Positions 11,850 to 22,131 of a stretch of DNA of 64,000 bases are shown one piece after another. Source of the DNA: Congeria kusceri (lineage: Eukaryota; Mollusca; Bivalvia; Myida; Dreissenidae); the NCBI GenBank assembly GCA_027627225.1, contig CM051026.1:5014415-5078414 (forward strand), in the 5' to 3' direction. Below the pieces are notes generated by a model. It had not been told where the DNA came from. It worked only from the letters and a program-made list of their open reading frames with translations, and did not search any database. Every line of letters starts with the position of its first letter. Position 1 is the stretch's first letter. Position numbers and translations under genes: made by a program.

Positions 11850-12655
11850 TATAATCAAATAGTGTAAATGTAAATACCATACTTACTAATATGCACTGCT
11901 AAAGTAAAATTGTGTTATTCATTTTCTTTCACATGAAATGCATTAATGCAGTGTTAATTATGGGACGGGCGTCGAAAAACGTAACAAAGATAATTGGATC
12001 GAAGAATATTTGTACGCAAATAAATTGATATGGTTCGCCGACTTTTCGCTCAGAAATCTTGACCATGATTTTGAGTTGAAAATGACAAAGAAAAGAAAGA
12101 TTAATATACATTTGAGACACAGACTTATTTTTTTAATTTCCAGAACGTTTTAGAATATTGACCCATCTAAATTAAATGTTAGAAATCGTTATGTCCTCAG
12201 CACCCATAGAGAAACAGCAATCGTATCAGGACAAGAGAAGTAACTTTGACTTTGGAACACACAAGGTACTTGGCGATTTACTTCTCTAGTACAATATGAA
12301 GCCACTATTCATAATAAACTGTTGAAGGGCTTGCCCTGTTTTGCAAAGCTCACAAAACGGTCAAATGGCCCTAATTCTTTGAACTTATCCGAAACAAATG
12401 TTTGTTGTAGATTTATTGATGTAATAAATACACATGCAAGTTTATTTGTTTAATATAAAAGTGTAGAATATGTTCCAGTGGCAGTGATAAACTAGATTTA
12501 GACAATATTCCACACAAACTTAAACATAATCCAATTTTGCTGTAATTTGTTAATTAAGAATGTTGTAAATTATTGACATCGGAATGTGTCGAAGTATGTG
12601 CATGCCAGTTCTAATTGTAAGCTGCCATAGGCGTGCCTAGATATACGCTCGTGCA
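11850..12655. other. No gene seen
   Basis: AT-rich spacer. Inverted short motifs around 12232-12290 (AGAAGTAAC and TTACTTCTC) were not strong enough to define an element. Confidence 0.45.
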
Positions 12656-12659
12656 TTCA

Positions 12660-12865
12660 CTTCGAAAACATATCTTTAATTTAAGCCTTTTTATTTTAGT
12701 TCAAATGTATCGAAAACCACATGCTTATTGAGGCATATTCGAGTCCGTTTTCTGGGAAGAATGAGTTCTTGTTGTCTTAAGAGAAAGATCCTCCGCACGC
12801 TATCCGAGAAGGGATCGAACTCACGACCTCCCGATCGCAAGGCGGACTCCATATCCATAACACCA
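12660..12865 (-). mobile_element. tRNA-derived SINE, copy 1
   Basis: On the minus strand a tRNA-like head (B box AGTTCGATCCC, upstream GGTGTTATGGATATGG) is followed by a core that includes CAGAAAACGGACTCGAATATG-like sequence and a tail TAAAATAAAAAGGCTTAAAT. The same order is found at 47.63 kb (minus) and 61.94 kb (plus). The core is degraded in the middle. Confidence 0.75.
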
Positions 12866-13114
12866 CTGTGAACTTAACACCTAAAACATATCATTTGGAA
12901 AACTGACTTCATTACATATTTAAAATAAAAACGGGTGTCATTTTATTTAGACAGCACTTAAATTACATATGTGCCTTGGCGGCTTGCGTGTTTAAGTGAT
13001 CTGAATTTTAAGCAAATAATTACGTGCATATTTTGTTGAAGAAACTTAAGTTGCACTCGTTCGTGAACTGGAAAAAATGTATATTAAATATGCGGAAATA
13101 TCCGGGCAATTATT

Positions 13115-13455
13115 CTAAAACAACGATTCTAACATGACGCTTGCTAATTTTTCTATAGACAAAGAACAAAATTATCGTTGAAAAACGAAAAACAACCAAT
13201 GAACAACGCAAAAGATGTTCCAATAGTGAGCAGAGCATAGTATAGAGTAGTTCCAATTACAATTGCATAACTATATATCAAATCATGTTGGGACCGAAAT
13301 AATTGTCGCATCGTCGTTGTTTATCGGCAAATAAACAACTCTGTCTCGTTCTGGTGCTTGGCTATTGAACAACTCGGGCTAACGCACTCGTGGGTTAATT
13401 GCTACGCATCATGCTCCAAATCGTCGTTTATTGGCCAATAAACAACGATAGATCG
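13115..13455 (+). mobile_element. ~330-bp CCAAT-palindrome element, well preserved copy
   Basis: Starts near TCTAACATGACGCTTGC and ends near GTCGTTTATTGGCCAATAAA. Block order is identical to the 3.46- and 13.97-kb copies. No coding sequence. Confidence 0.8.
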
Positions 13456-13524
13456 AACATAATTTCTTAAATATATAATAGGCTGGGTCGATATATATTC
13501 ATATTTAGCTCTTTAAGGCAAATT

Positions 13525-13795
13525 TATACGGCGGCATAGAGGGGACATCATCCCGGTCATGAGAAATATTTTATTTATCACGTACGCACGTTCCACTAAC
13601 CAATGAGAAAACGTGAACTATCTGCTATATTTTGACAATAGAGGTCGGGAATAGGTAATTGTTCATTACTGATTCCCGACCTCCATTTGAAAATATGACA
13701 CATAGTTCACGTTTCTCATTGGTTAGTGATAGTTATCACGTGGAAACGTGATAAATAAAATATTTCTCATGTCCCCTCTATGCCGATGTAAATTT
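13525..13795. mobile_element. Hairpin MITE
   Basis: A near-perfect palindrome: GGCGGCATAGAGGGGACAT at the left and TGTCCCCTCTATGCCG at the right. Inner arms pair through GAGAAATATTTTATTTATCACG, CACTAACCAATGAGAAACGTGAACTAT-like sequence and GGTCGGGAAT / ATTCCCGACC. There is no coding sequence and no clear target duplication. Confidence 0.8.
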
Positions 13796-13969
13796 TAGTT
13801 TTACTGAAGTGAAAAATTCCGGTCGAATTTTCTATGTGAAATACAGTGATCTCTATTCACGAAATATTAAAATACGAAATATACACGCAATCTTTAATAG
13901 TCTGCAGTAATTTAACGTAGAAATACATATACTTGACACAGCTACATACGAATTCCTACTTAGTCAATA

Positions 13970-14298
13970 ATTCTAAGATGACACTCGCTAATTTTTCTAT
14001 AGACAAAGAGCAAAATTATCGTTGTTAAACTACCCAATAAACGACGTAACAAGAAGTCCCGATTCTGAGCGGAGCATAGTAAAATGTAGTTACAATTAGA
14101 ATTGTAAAAATATATGTCAAGTCATGTTAGAATCAAAATAATTTTCGCATTATCGTTGTTTATCGGCCAATAAACAACTCTTTATCCCTCTGATGAGTGT
14201 CTATTAATCAACTCGGACTAACGTCCCCGTGGTTTAATTCCTATGCATCAGAACTCCAAATAATTGTTTATTGGCCGATAAATAACGATAACTCTAGC
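13970..14298 (+). mobile_element. ~330-bp CCAAT-palindrome element, copy
   Basis: Collinear with the 13.1-kb copy from GACACTCGCTAATTTTTCTA to TTGTTTATTGGCCGATAAAT. The 24-bp palindrome is slightly altered. Confidence 0.8.
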
Positions 14299-14514
14299 AT
14301 TATTTCTAAAACAATAGTCTAGCGGAAGCCAAAATAAGCTTCTTTATATGACACGCGAATATCACGATTTCCTCGTGCTTCGCTGTCATCGATCGAAGTA
14401 GAAAACGTTCACTGGCCGTACATGTACACTGTGCACGAGGAAATCGTGAAGTTGCAGGACAGTCTCTACTACGCGGAATGAACGTTTATTAGTTTAACAA
14501 TTTCAGAGTACAAT

Positions 14515-14615
14515 CATCGGTAATAATAATAATAATAAGACTAATAAAAATAATAATAATATAATAATAATATTAATAATAATAATAATACTACTAATAA
14601 TAATAATTGTTTTTT
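14515..14615. repeat. AAT/ATT microsatellite
   Basis: About 100 bp of imperfect (AAT)n with CTA interruptions. Confidence 0.9.
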
Positions 14616-14849
14616 TATTAATTACCAATCCGTTGTTATTGTACAGATCATGAGACATATTTCTCTTATTTTGTCAACGTAGTAATGATTTGGTAAATCA
14701 TTCATGAATATAGTCTACAATGTATACAGAGAATCTGTGGCCCTATCCCAGAAACATTATAAGTTTCCATTAAAATATTTAGTTCCAAATGTTGAAAGCT
14801 GTTATTTTATATGCATCATTTAAATTTATAAATTCCTTAGCAGTTGTGT

Positions 14850-15080
14850 AAACAATATTCTAATATGATACTCGCCAATCGTTCTATAGACAAACAACAC
14901 AATTATCGTTGTTAAACTACCCAATAAACAACGCAAAAAGTAGTCCCGATTCTGAGCAAGCATAGTAAAAAGATGAATTTATAATTTACGCATTATCGCT
15001 GTTTATCGGCCAATAAACGACTCTTTGTTGTTTTGATGCGAGGCTATTAAAATCGAAGGCTAACGCGTGGTTTAATTCAA
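14850..15080 (+). mobile_element. CCAAT-palindrome element interrupted at the retrotransposon end
   Basis: The copy follows the family order up to CTAACGCGTGGTTTAATTC and then stops where AACAACAACAAC begins, the 3' tail of the minus-strand retrotransposon. The remaining right-hand part of the family consensus is missing here, so the retrotransposon probably landed in, or deleted, this copy. Confidence 0.7.
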
Positions 15081-15296
15081 CAACAACAACATTTATTAGC
15101 TCCTAAGCATACAATTGCTTTTTAGCCATATACAAAAAAATAACACAAGTGCTATGCATGAATTAGAAAAATAGGAAATTAGGTAATGATAGAAGTTAAC
15201 AAATAATGTAAGCATCACTTTAATATTTCTATTAATTGTCATTCAATTATTTTATATAGCATTTATAAAATTAATAGATAAATTGTTAAAATGTAT

Positions 15297-15840
15297 TTAG
15301 GTTTCTAAACTATTCCTTAATTGGTTTGCATTGTATATATATTTTGAAAGATTGAGGATTTCCTTTTTATTTTGAGTCCTCATTAAATCATCAAATGTAT
15401 TTAATGTTGGCCATCTTTGAAAATATGGTTTCAAATATGTTTTTCTAATATCTCTGTATATTGGACATATTAACAAAAAATGGTATTCGCTTTCTATGAC
15501 GTTGAGATTACGAAATGTACACATTCTTTTTCCTCGAGCAATATTGTTGTATCGACCTCTTTCTATTTCTAATCTGTGTGATGACAAACGAAATTTCTTT
15601 AACGTAATTATATATTTTTTTTGTATTAATGATATCAAGATATTGTTCTGTATCAAAAGTGTCTTTCATTCGGCTGTATGTGATGAGTCTTGGTGAATTG
15701 TTTATCTCACTGTACCAGTGTTGTTTGTAATTATCAAATAATCGTTGTTTGATAAGATTGTAAGTGTATGTTTGTTCTGATTTTTCTGTAAGGGTTTCTT
15801 GCCCATTCCATATGTAAATTAAGCCTAATTGTTCGAGCAT
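15297..15840 (-). pseudogene. Element A: C-terminal region of pol with cysteine-histidine motif
   Basis: Two overlapping minus-strand frames together give the LINE C-terminus. One reads KQRLFDNYKQHWYSEINNSP, resembling the linker in other invertebrate pol proteins. The other carries ESEYHFLLICPIYRDIR, the hallmark downstream of the CxxC pair. The first cysteine pair is degraded (CTFRN instead of CxxC), and a frameshift separates the parts. The equivalent in element B is CLLC...EDEYHFMCICPLF. Confidence 0.8.
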
Positions 15841-16300
15841 GGATTTGATTTGATATGCCCAATTTCTTTTATTGTATGTAGTGTTATGTTCCGCGTCATT
15901 TAGCAGTAATGCATATGTTTTATTTATATAACACTAGTCTCTGTTGATGAGATTATTTTAAACCAATATCTAAACATGTGTAATTTTCTCATAACAGATA
16001 AGGGATATCTTCCTAATTCGCCATATAATGCTGAAAGATTTGTTGATTTATTTACACACAGTATTTTTCTTAAAAATTTTGTATGAATAATCTCTAACTC
16101 TTTTCCTGAATTATGATCCCAAATTTCTCCGGAATAATGAAGAACGGGTGTTACTAATTTATCAAAAAGATGTAATTTTTCTTTGGCTTGGAATTCATAC
16201 TGGTTTATTACAGAGAAAAGTCGATGTAATGCTTTGCTACCGTGCTCTGATATTGATTGTATAGTTCTATACCAGTTTCCGTTTTTAAATAAAGTTACAC

Positions 16301-16990
16301 CTAAATATTTGATGATATTACGATTTCTAACCCTTCTCCGTATAAATAAAAATTAAAATGTGTGTGTCGGTTGCTTTTTTCGAAAATAACAACTTTTGTT
16401 TTGTTCGTGTTAATTTTAAGTTTGTATCTGTTACAATAACTTTCGATGTCATTTAACATTAATTGGACTGATATGGGTGAGGTTGAGAATAAGACCTGGT
16501 CGTCAGCATATGATAATAGGAAGAATTTTATATCATCAATTGTTGTGATTCCCTCAATATCCGAGTTTATATTTTCGATGATGTCATTAACGAACATCAT
16601 GAACAGGATGCTTGAACAAGGGTCCCCCTGTTTTACACCCATGTTTGAATTGATGTATTCGGATCTTTGATTATTTAACCTGACGGCTGATTTTACTGAT
16701 GAATACATGGCTTTGAGTGCAGAAACCATTTTAGAGGTGATTTGTTCTGATATTAACTTTTGCCACAATAGTGATCGACTTATACTATCATAGCATTTAG
16801 CATAATCAATAAAAATGCAATAGAGTTTTTAACCAGAATTTAAAACCTTATTGATAATACTATTGAGAATGAAAATGCAGTCAACTGTGCTCTTTCCTTT
16901 TTGGTAGCCGAATTGAAATTCAGAAATAACTGTGTTTTCATCACACCATTTGGTTAATCTGTTTAATAGTATTTGAGAGTATATCTTTGA
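16301..16990 (-). pseudogene. Element A: reverse transcriptase domain (YADD)
   Basis: Translated on the minus strand, the fingers region carries FGYQKGKSTVDCIFILN, then FIDYAKCYDSISRSLLWQKL after a stop near 16830. It continues with SNMGVKQGDPCSSILFMMF and the catalytic box LLSYADDQVLF, about 100 residues into the 155-residue open frame 16301-16768. The YADD aspartates are intact but the in-frame stop and the flanking frameshifts make it non-functional. Confidence 0.9.
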
Positions 16991-17124
16991 TAAAATATTA
17001 TTCAATGTTATTCCACGGTAATTTTTTGCATCACTCGGATCACCACCTTTAAATATTGGTGTGATGTAACCCTTTCCTCAGCTCTCAGGGTATTGTGCAG
17101 TATCAAAAATGTTGTTGAATATAG

Positions 17125-18755
17125 CTATGAGATGCGGCTTAATAGTACTGTATACTGTTTTGATGATTTCTGCCGATATATTGTCAGGCCCACTAGCTTT
17201 TTTTCCATTGTTTTGTTTGAAACTGCTTGATGTATTTCTGACTCTGTAATTGGTGAATCCAGTTGATCATTCTCATTTTCTGGTATATTTATATTATTTA
17301 TATCATTATCCATATTATCTACCGAATCATTTCCAATCAAGTCTTTAAAATGATTGAACATATCGTTCATTTTCGTTTGATCCGTATTTATATTATTTGG
17401 TTTGTAGTATTTTTTAAGTGTTTTCCAAAACATTTTCGGCTGTTTTTTTGCAATATCACACAGCCGTGCACTTTCATTAACTTTATATTTATGTTTTTCT
17501 TTTCTGCGAACATTATTATATTTAGTTCTGCAGTGTACAAATTGTTGTCTATTTTCGTTAGATTTGTTATTAGTGAAGCTATTTTTTGCTTTATTAAAGT
17601 TGTATTTTGCTGTTTTACAATTATCGTCAATCCATTCAGGTATTTTGAAATGTATTTTATATTTATTGTTTGTTGTAATAAATTTTCCAAATACATTAGC
17701 GTTTTTTTCTTGCAAATAATGTGTTAAAATATCAATTTGATTATTTGTATTATTTTCAGTAAACATTGTATCTAATACCTGTTTGTTTTCATTTATTAAA
17801 ACATTAAATTCGTGTGTTTTATCGCAATCAAAAATTATTTTTAATTCTTGTTGCTGCGTTTTCGTTTCATTGTTTTGAATGTGTAGGTTGTTAGTTGTGA
17901 GGAAACTGAAATACAGTGCAGCGTGGTCAGAGAATTCTGTCCAATCAAGTATTTCAAATTTGTGAATGACATTATTATAAAATGTATCGCGGTGTAGTAA
18001 CAAATAGTCTGTTACGCTTAGACCCCGTGTTGAGGTGAAAGCGTAATTACCCGCCCTATCACCGGGCGAACGTCCGTTACCTATTATATGATTGGTTGAT
18101 TTGCAGAGAGAGATTAATGTTCGACCTTTACAGTCAATTGTGTGATCTTCATTCATTCGTTTAGGAAAGCATGCGTGTCCTGAATTTGGTTCATTTGAAT
18201 ACGCATTCTCAATGTATTTGTCGTCTAAATGTTTATTATATTCTAATATATTAGATAGTAAACCAGTTCTAGAATTTAAATCTCCAACAATGAATGTGTG
18301 TCCTAAATTACAATAATTTTCTATATTATTTTCAATTTCTTCGAAAAAATCAAAATCCTCATCTTTTAAAACTGTCGAATTAACAGGTGGAATGTAAGCA
18401 CAACAAATATAAATATTTTTATCAAAATTCAGCAATGTACTATCTAACTTTAACCAAATTATTCCGAATTATTCATTTCTACAACTGATACTAGATCTTT
18501 TAATGAATTTTTATAGTAAACTGAAATACCCCCGGCTTGTCGACCCTTTTTAACTCCGTAAGATTTATTTCCATAAATATGTATACTTTCAAAACTTTGA
18601 ATATTCAGATTTTGTTTGGCCTTTTTATTGGTCCATGTTTCACTTAATAAAATAATGTCATATTGATAAATGTATTCTAGAAAGTCAATATCATTTAATT
18701 TTCGCACAAGTCCATTTACATTCCACGATATAATTTTTAACTTCCCATTGTCCTA
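17125..18755 (-). pseudogene. Element A: APE-type endonuclease and linker
   Basis: The N-terminus reads IISWNVNGLVRKLNDIDF from about 18755 and carries the metal-binding glutamate in ILLSETW. After a frameshift between 18459 and 18435 the second frame (436 residues) contains YICCAYIPP, FIVGDLNSRTG and EFSDHAALYF, the D-N and D-H catalytic motifs. The rest is an asparagine- and lysine-rich linker leading to RT. All main catalytic positions of the fold are visible, so the decay is recent enough to read easily. Confidence 0.9.
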
Positions 18756-18827
18756 ATTTTTGATTTCATCAAAACTTCCGTCTTGCCCTTTCACTAGAAG
18801 CTTGGATCCGGCTCATTTGGTTAACAG

Positions 18828-20299
18828 AACAGAAATTTTATTGGTGACTTGCACAAAAGTACATCGTCAAAGCAAATTCAGTAATACAGTCTTTTGAGAA
18901 AATAAGAAAAGAAAAAAATATAAAAATAAAAAAAAAAAGGAAAAAGAGGGTGAACAAAATCAATGAATAGCTAATAGCGTGGAATTTCTAAGAGCCAACG
19001 CCTGCTTTAAAAATATAGCAACATTAAACAATACAGTTCTATTTTGCGTATTGATTAATTCAAGGAATTTAAACATTGAAGGTTTCTTAAAATAATAACG
19101 GGATAAACATTTCTTTCTTAAATCTTCAAATAAAGGGCATATACACATAAAATGGTATTCGTCTTCAATATCATTTTTATTGCATAATAAGCAAAATCGT
19201 TGATTTCTGTCAATTCTATTCCTACTATACCGGCCTGTTTGAATTCGGAGGGGATGTTCTGACAGTCTAAGCCTCGTGAAGAAGCATCTTAGATTATGTG
19301 GTAAGGTATCAAGATAAGTTTCATATTCAAATCTATGTTTAATATGTTTATAGTTTTCGAGTGCGGCATTTCTTTCTATCCCCACTGACCATTGTTGTAT
19401 AAATACTTCAATAACACGCTGTTTAAACATCGGAAGAAACGAAGTAACATCAACATTTGCACAATTGTCAAAATCATATGAAAAACCGTGATCATTTAAC
19501 AATATTTTTACATTGGAAACCCAATTTTGTAACCCTTTCTCACAATCTAGAAGGGCTTGGTGGTATACTGTTTTCAATATAATATTATTAGTGTGTAATA
19601 ATTTACACCAATATTTTATAATTTTAACATATCTTGAAATATACAAAGGGTAACGGCCCAATTCGCAATAAACACCAACAAAAGATGTATTTGTTTTAAT
19701 TTGAAGAATTTGTTTACAAAATTTAAAATGAATTCGTTCTATCTCTTTCGACTTTGAATTTCCCCATACCTCTGAAGCATATCCTAAAATCGACCCAACA
19801 AAAGCATCAAATAATTGACATAAAAATTTGGGTTTCAATTGATAACGTTTACAATTATTAAGTAAAACATGTAATGCCTTTATAGCTTTTCCGGCCAGGT
19901 ATTCCTGGTTAAGACTGAAGTTACCCGTATAATTGAACACAGTACCTAGGTAGTTAAAATCATTTACCACTTCGATAGGTTTGTCATCATATACCCAATG
20001 TTCGTTTGGTAATAGTTTACCTCGCTTACGAAAAACCATTATTTTTGTTTTATCAGTATTAACTTTAAGACCCCATTTATCACAGTAAGTTTTTAAACAA
20101 TTCAAATTCTCTTGTAACTCAAGTGGTGTTTTGGCAAAAATGGCCATATCGTCAGCAAACAACAAAATAATAATAACAATGTCATCAAGAAGCAATCCCG
20201 AATCAACATTATTTTGCAAATATAACTCAACATCTTCAACAAATAAAGAGAAAAGTAGAGGGGAAATAACCTCCCCTTGCCTCAAACCAACGGCGCATT
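18828..20299 (-). mobile_element. 5'-truncated non-LTR retrotransposon, element B
   Basis: The 3' UTR (18828-18959) has an ATTTTATTGGTGACTTGCAC motif and A-rich sequence, like other LINE ends in the window. The body is a single open frame. Its 5' end stops at about 20290-20299, in the middle of RT (a stop codon, TAA, lies three codons before VGLRQGE), as expected for incomplete reverse transcription. It abuts element A at about 18815-18828, so it inserted at or beside the 5' end of element A. Confidence 0.85.
18960..20291 (-). pseudogene. Element B: truncated RT-C-terminal polyprotein
   Basis: The open frame of about 441 residues starts in RT motif B (GLRQGEVISPLLFSLF). It carries the active-site box LLFADDMAIF near residue 45, then WGLKVNTDKTKIMVF and FNYLGTVF. 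The thumb and connection follow, and then LRLSEHPLRIQTGRYSR. A CCHC region closes it: CLLC, nine residues, H, four residues, C (EDEYHFMCIC). The endonuclease and the RT fingers/palm start are missing, so it cannot act alone. No native start codon is present (the first codon at the boundary is TTG). The lack of internal stops suggests a young insertion. Confidence 0.88.
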
Positions 20300-22130
20300 A
20301 ACACACTAACCTTGTCAGGACGAGATGTCACAATCGATTTATATTAGATGGTTCTCTACCAATTAACATTGCCAGTTACTGTCAATTATCGACGTTCCAA
20401 CCAACTATTGAAATCAAATGAACCGATTGTTAAACAATCATTTCTAATCGGCAATTTTAAAAGACTGTCTTATCCAATCAGTTCGCATCTAATTTTTAGT
20501 ATTTTAATTTGCTTTCTTACTTTACTCTTTTACAAACCAGTGTATTGTGCAGACGGAAAAAAATATCGCAACGTTATTAACTTATTAGTTCATTCAACTT
20601 AATTATTTAATTTGAATAAAACAGATGGTAGATTTTTTGCATATAAAATAAAAATGAAATAAAATATATTGACCCATCGTTGTCTTTGTGTTTATGTGCA
20701 TGTGATTAGCACATTGTGTGTTTTTATTCAAACATCGCAATTTACGGGTTTATCATACACCAGTCAGCTTTAACAATTAGCTTTGCGCAAATCACATGTT
20801 TAATTGGGATTTTTTTAATTGAAAGGTATAACTACATTGCTCGCAACACCAATCAAACAAAACGCACAATTTTACGAACAGAAATCGACGTAGTTTGTTA
20901 CCACTGCTGTTTCAATAATTTAAAACTAGTGTGTTTTCAAAATAGAAAAAAAAGTGTAATTTAGTAAGATATAATTCGTCTAGGTGTGAACTAAATTTTG
21001 CAACTTGCGCCAGATTCCGGCCGCCAATGCCGATCTATACGGTTATCCAGACAGTATCCGGATATTACATACGAATATCCGGATACCAATTCTGGTATAC
21101 GTTGACATCACTAATTTACAAGAATTTAATTGCAGCTTACAAAAATACAGATCCTTTAAAATATATGAATTATGAAAAAATACGCTGTCCCGTGTTATAT
21201 TTAGTTTTATCTTTTGAAGTTTTTGCCCAAATTATTATCCCAAAATGCACGCAAAAATGTAGAAGAAGTTGTGTAAATGTAGTAACGTCGTTTCCGTGTG
21301 TGAAGCAGATTTTTTTTTCGTAAAAAAACGTCTTTTATTACAAAATAAGGCGAAATTGTAAAGTACTACGAAATGTCCCCATTGAAAACATTTACCTTTA
21401 AACCATATTATGTCTGTTAAATGTTGTATATGGTAACCAAATTTTATACATGAAATACACTTCTATTCCTATTTATACAAATGAAATTTTGATATGGAGT
21501 TGACGCCGTATGTGTTTCTTTGCTGATGTTTTTAAAGTCCCACTTAATGTCCCCCAACCGTACAAACATCGTTTGGGGAAAACGCGCTTTTTAAAGCGAT
21601 CCAATATTTCTTATCTTAAGTTCTTTTTTAACAATTATATATTAAAATACTCCTTTTTTCTAATTACATACTATCAACATTTTACGCCTATCCATTCGCT
21701 ATAAACACACCATTAATTAGTCCCAATAAATTGTCCCCTACGTTTCTAAACGTCAATCCCAACGTAAAATTCATGATTTACGGGTATTTATTCTTTAAGA
21801 TGTTCAAAATGAGTACTTCAGCGAAAAAACCCATTGAGTCGTTCTTAAAGATAAACCGTATAAAAGACAGTCCTATTTAAAATGCAGAAAAACATCAACC
21901 CTCTGTTAGGACGTATGAAGAAAACGGTCAATCAGTCAGAAAGACCACATATAGTAAAAGAAAAGGAAATTAAGCAATATGAGCGCATTAGAAAACACAA
22001 TTTTAGGCACCAAAAAGCCTAGAAAAAGGAAATCAAAACACTAAATATATAAAATCATTTTCAACTCAGACGGCAAAACACTGCGCTGTAAACAAACTGA
22101 AAATATCACTTCCAAAAACACAAACTTCTC
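20300..22130. other. No gene seen; AT-rich spacer
   Basis: Several short plus-strand frames are AT-driven and have no recognisable domains. A small inverted motif TATCCGGATATTACATACG with ATATCCGGATA occurs at 21055-21086. I cannot support any gene here. Confidence 0.5.
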
Positions 22131-22131
22131 C

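Larger units (their letters stand above)
15081..18815 (-). mobile_element. Degenerate non-LTR retrotransposon (APE endonuclease + RT), element A
   Basis: On the minus strand, endonuclease, reverse transcriptase and a C-terminal cysteine-histidine region follow in the usual order. They are broken by frameshifts and stops into several frames. The 3' end lies near a (GTT)n tail at about 15081-15092. The 5' end is near 18815, just upstream of the endonuclease start, and no ORF1 is seen. The architecture is that of Jockey/CR1/I-type LINEs with an apurinic-type endonuclease; I cannot fix the clade. Element B lies immediately upstream of it. Confidence 0.9.

Noticed and set aside
16446..17727. Plus-strand frames over retrotransposon A (74 and 154 codons)
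   Set aside because: Antisense shadows of the minus-strand pol pseudogene.
18815..20300. A single full-length retrotransposon formed by elements A and B together
   Set aside because: Both contain RT motif B, an active-site box and a C-terminal region, so they are two separate insertions.
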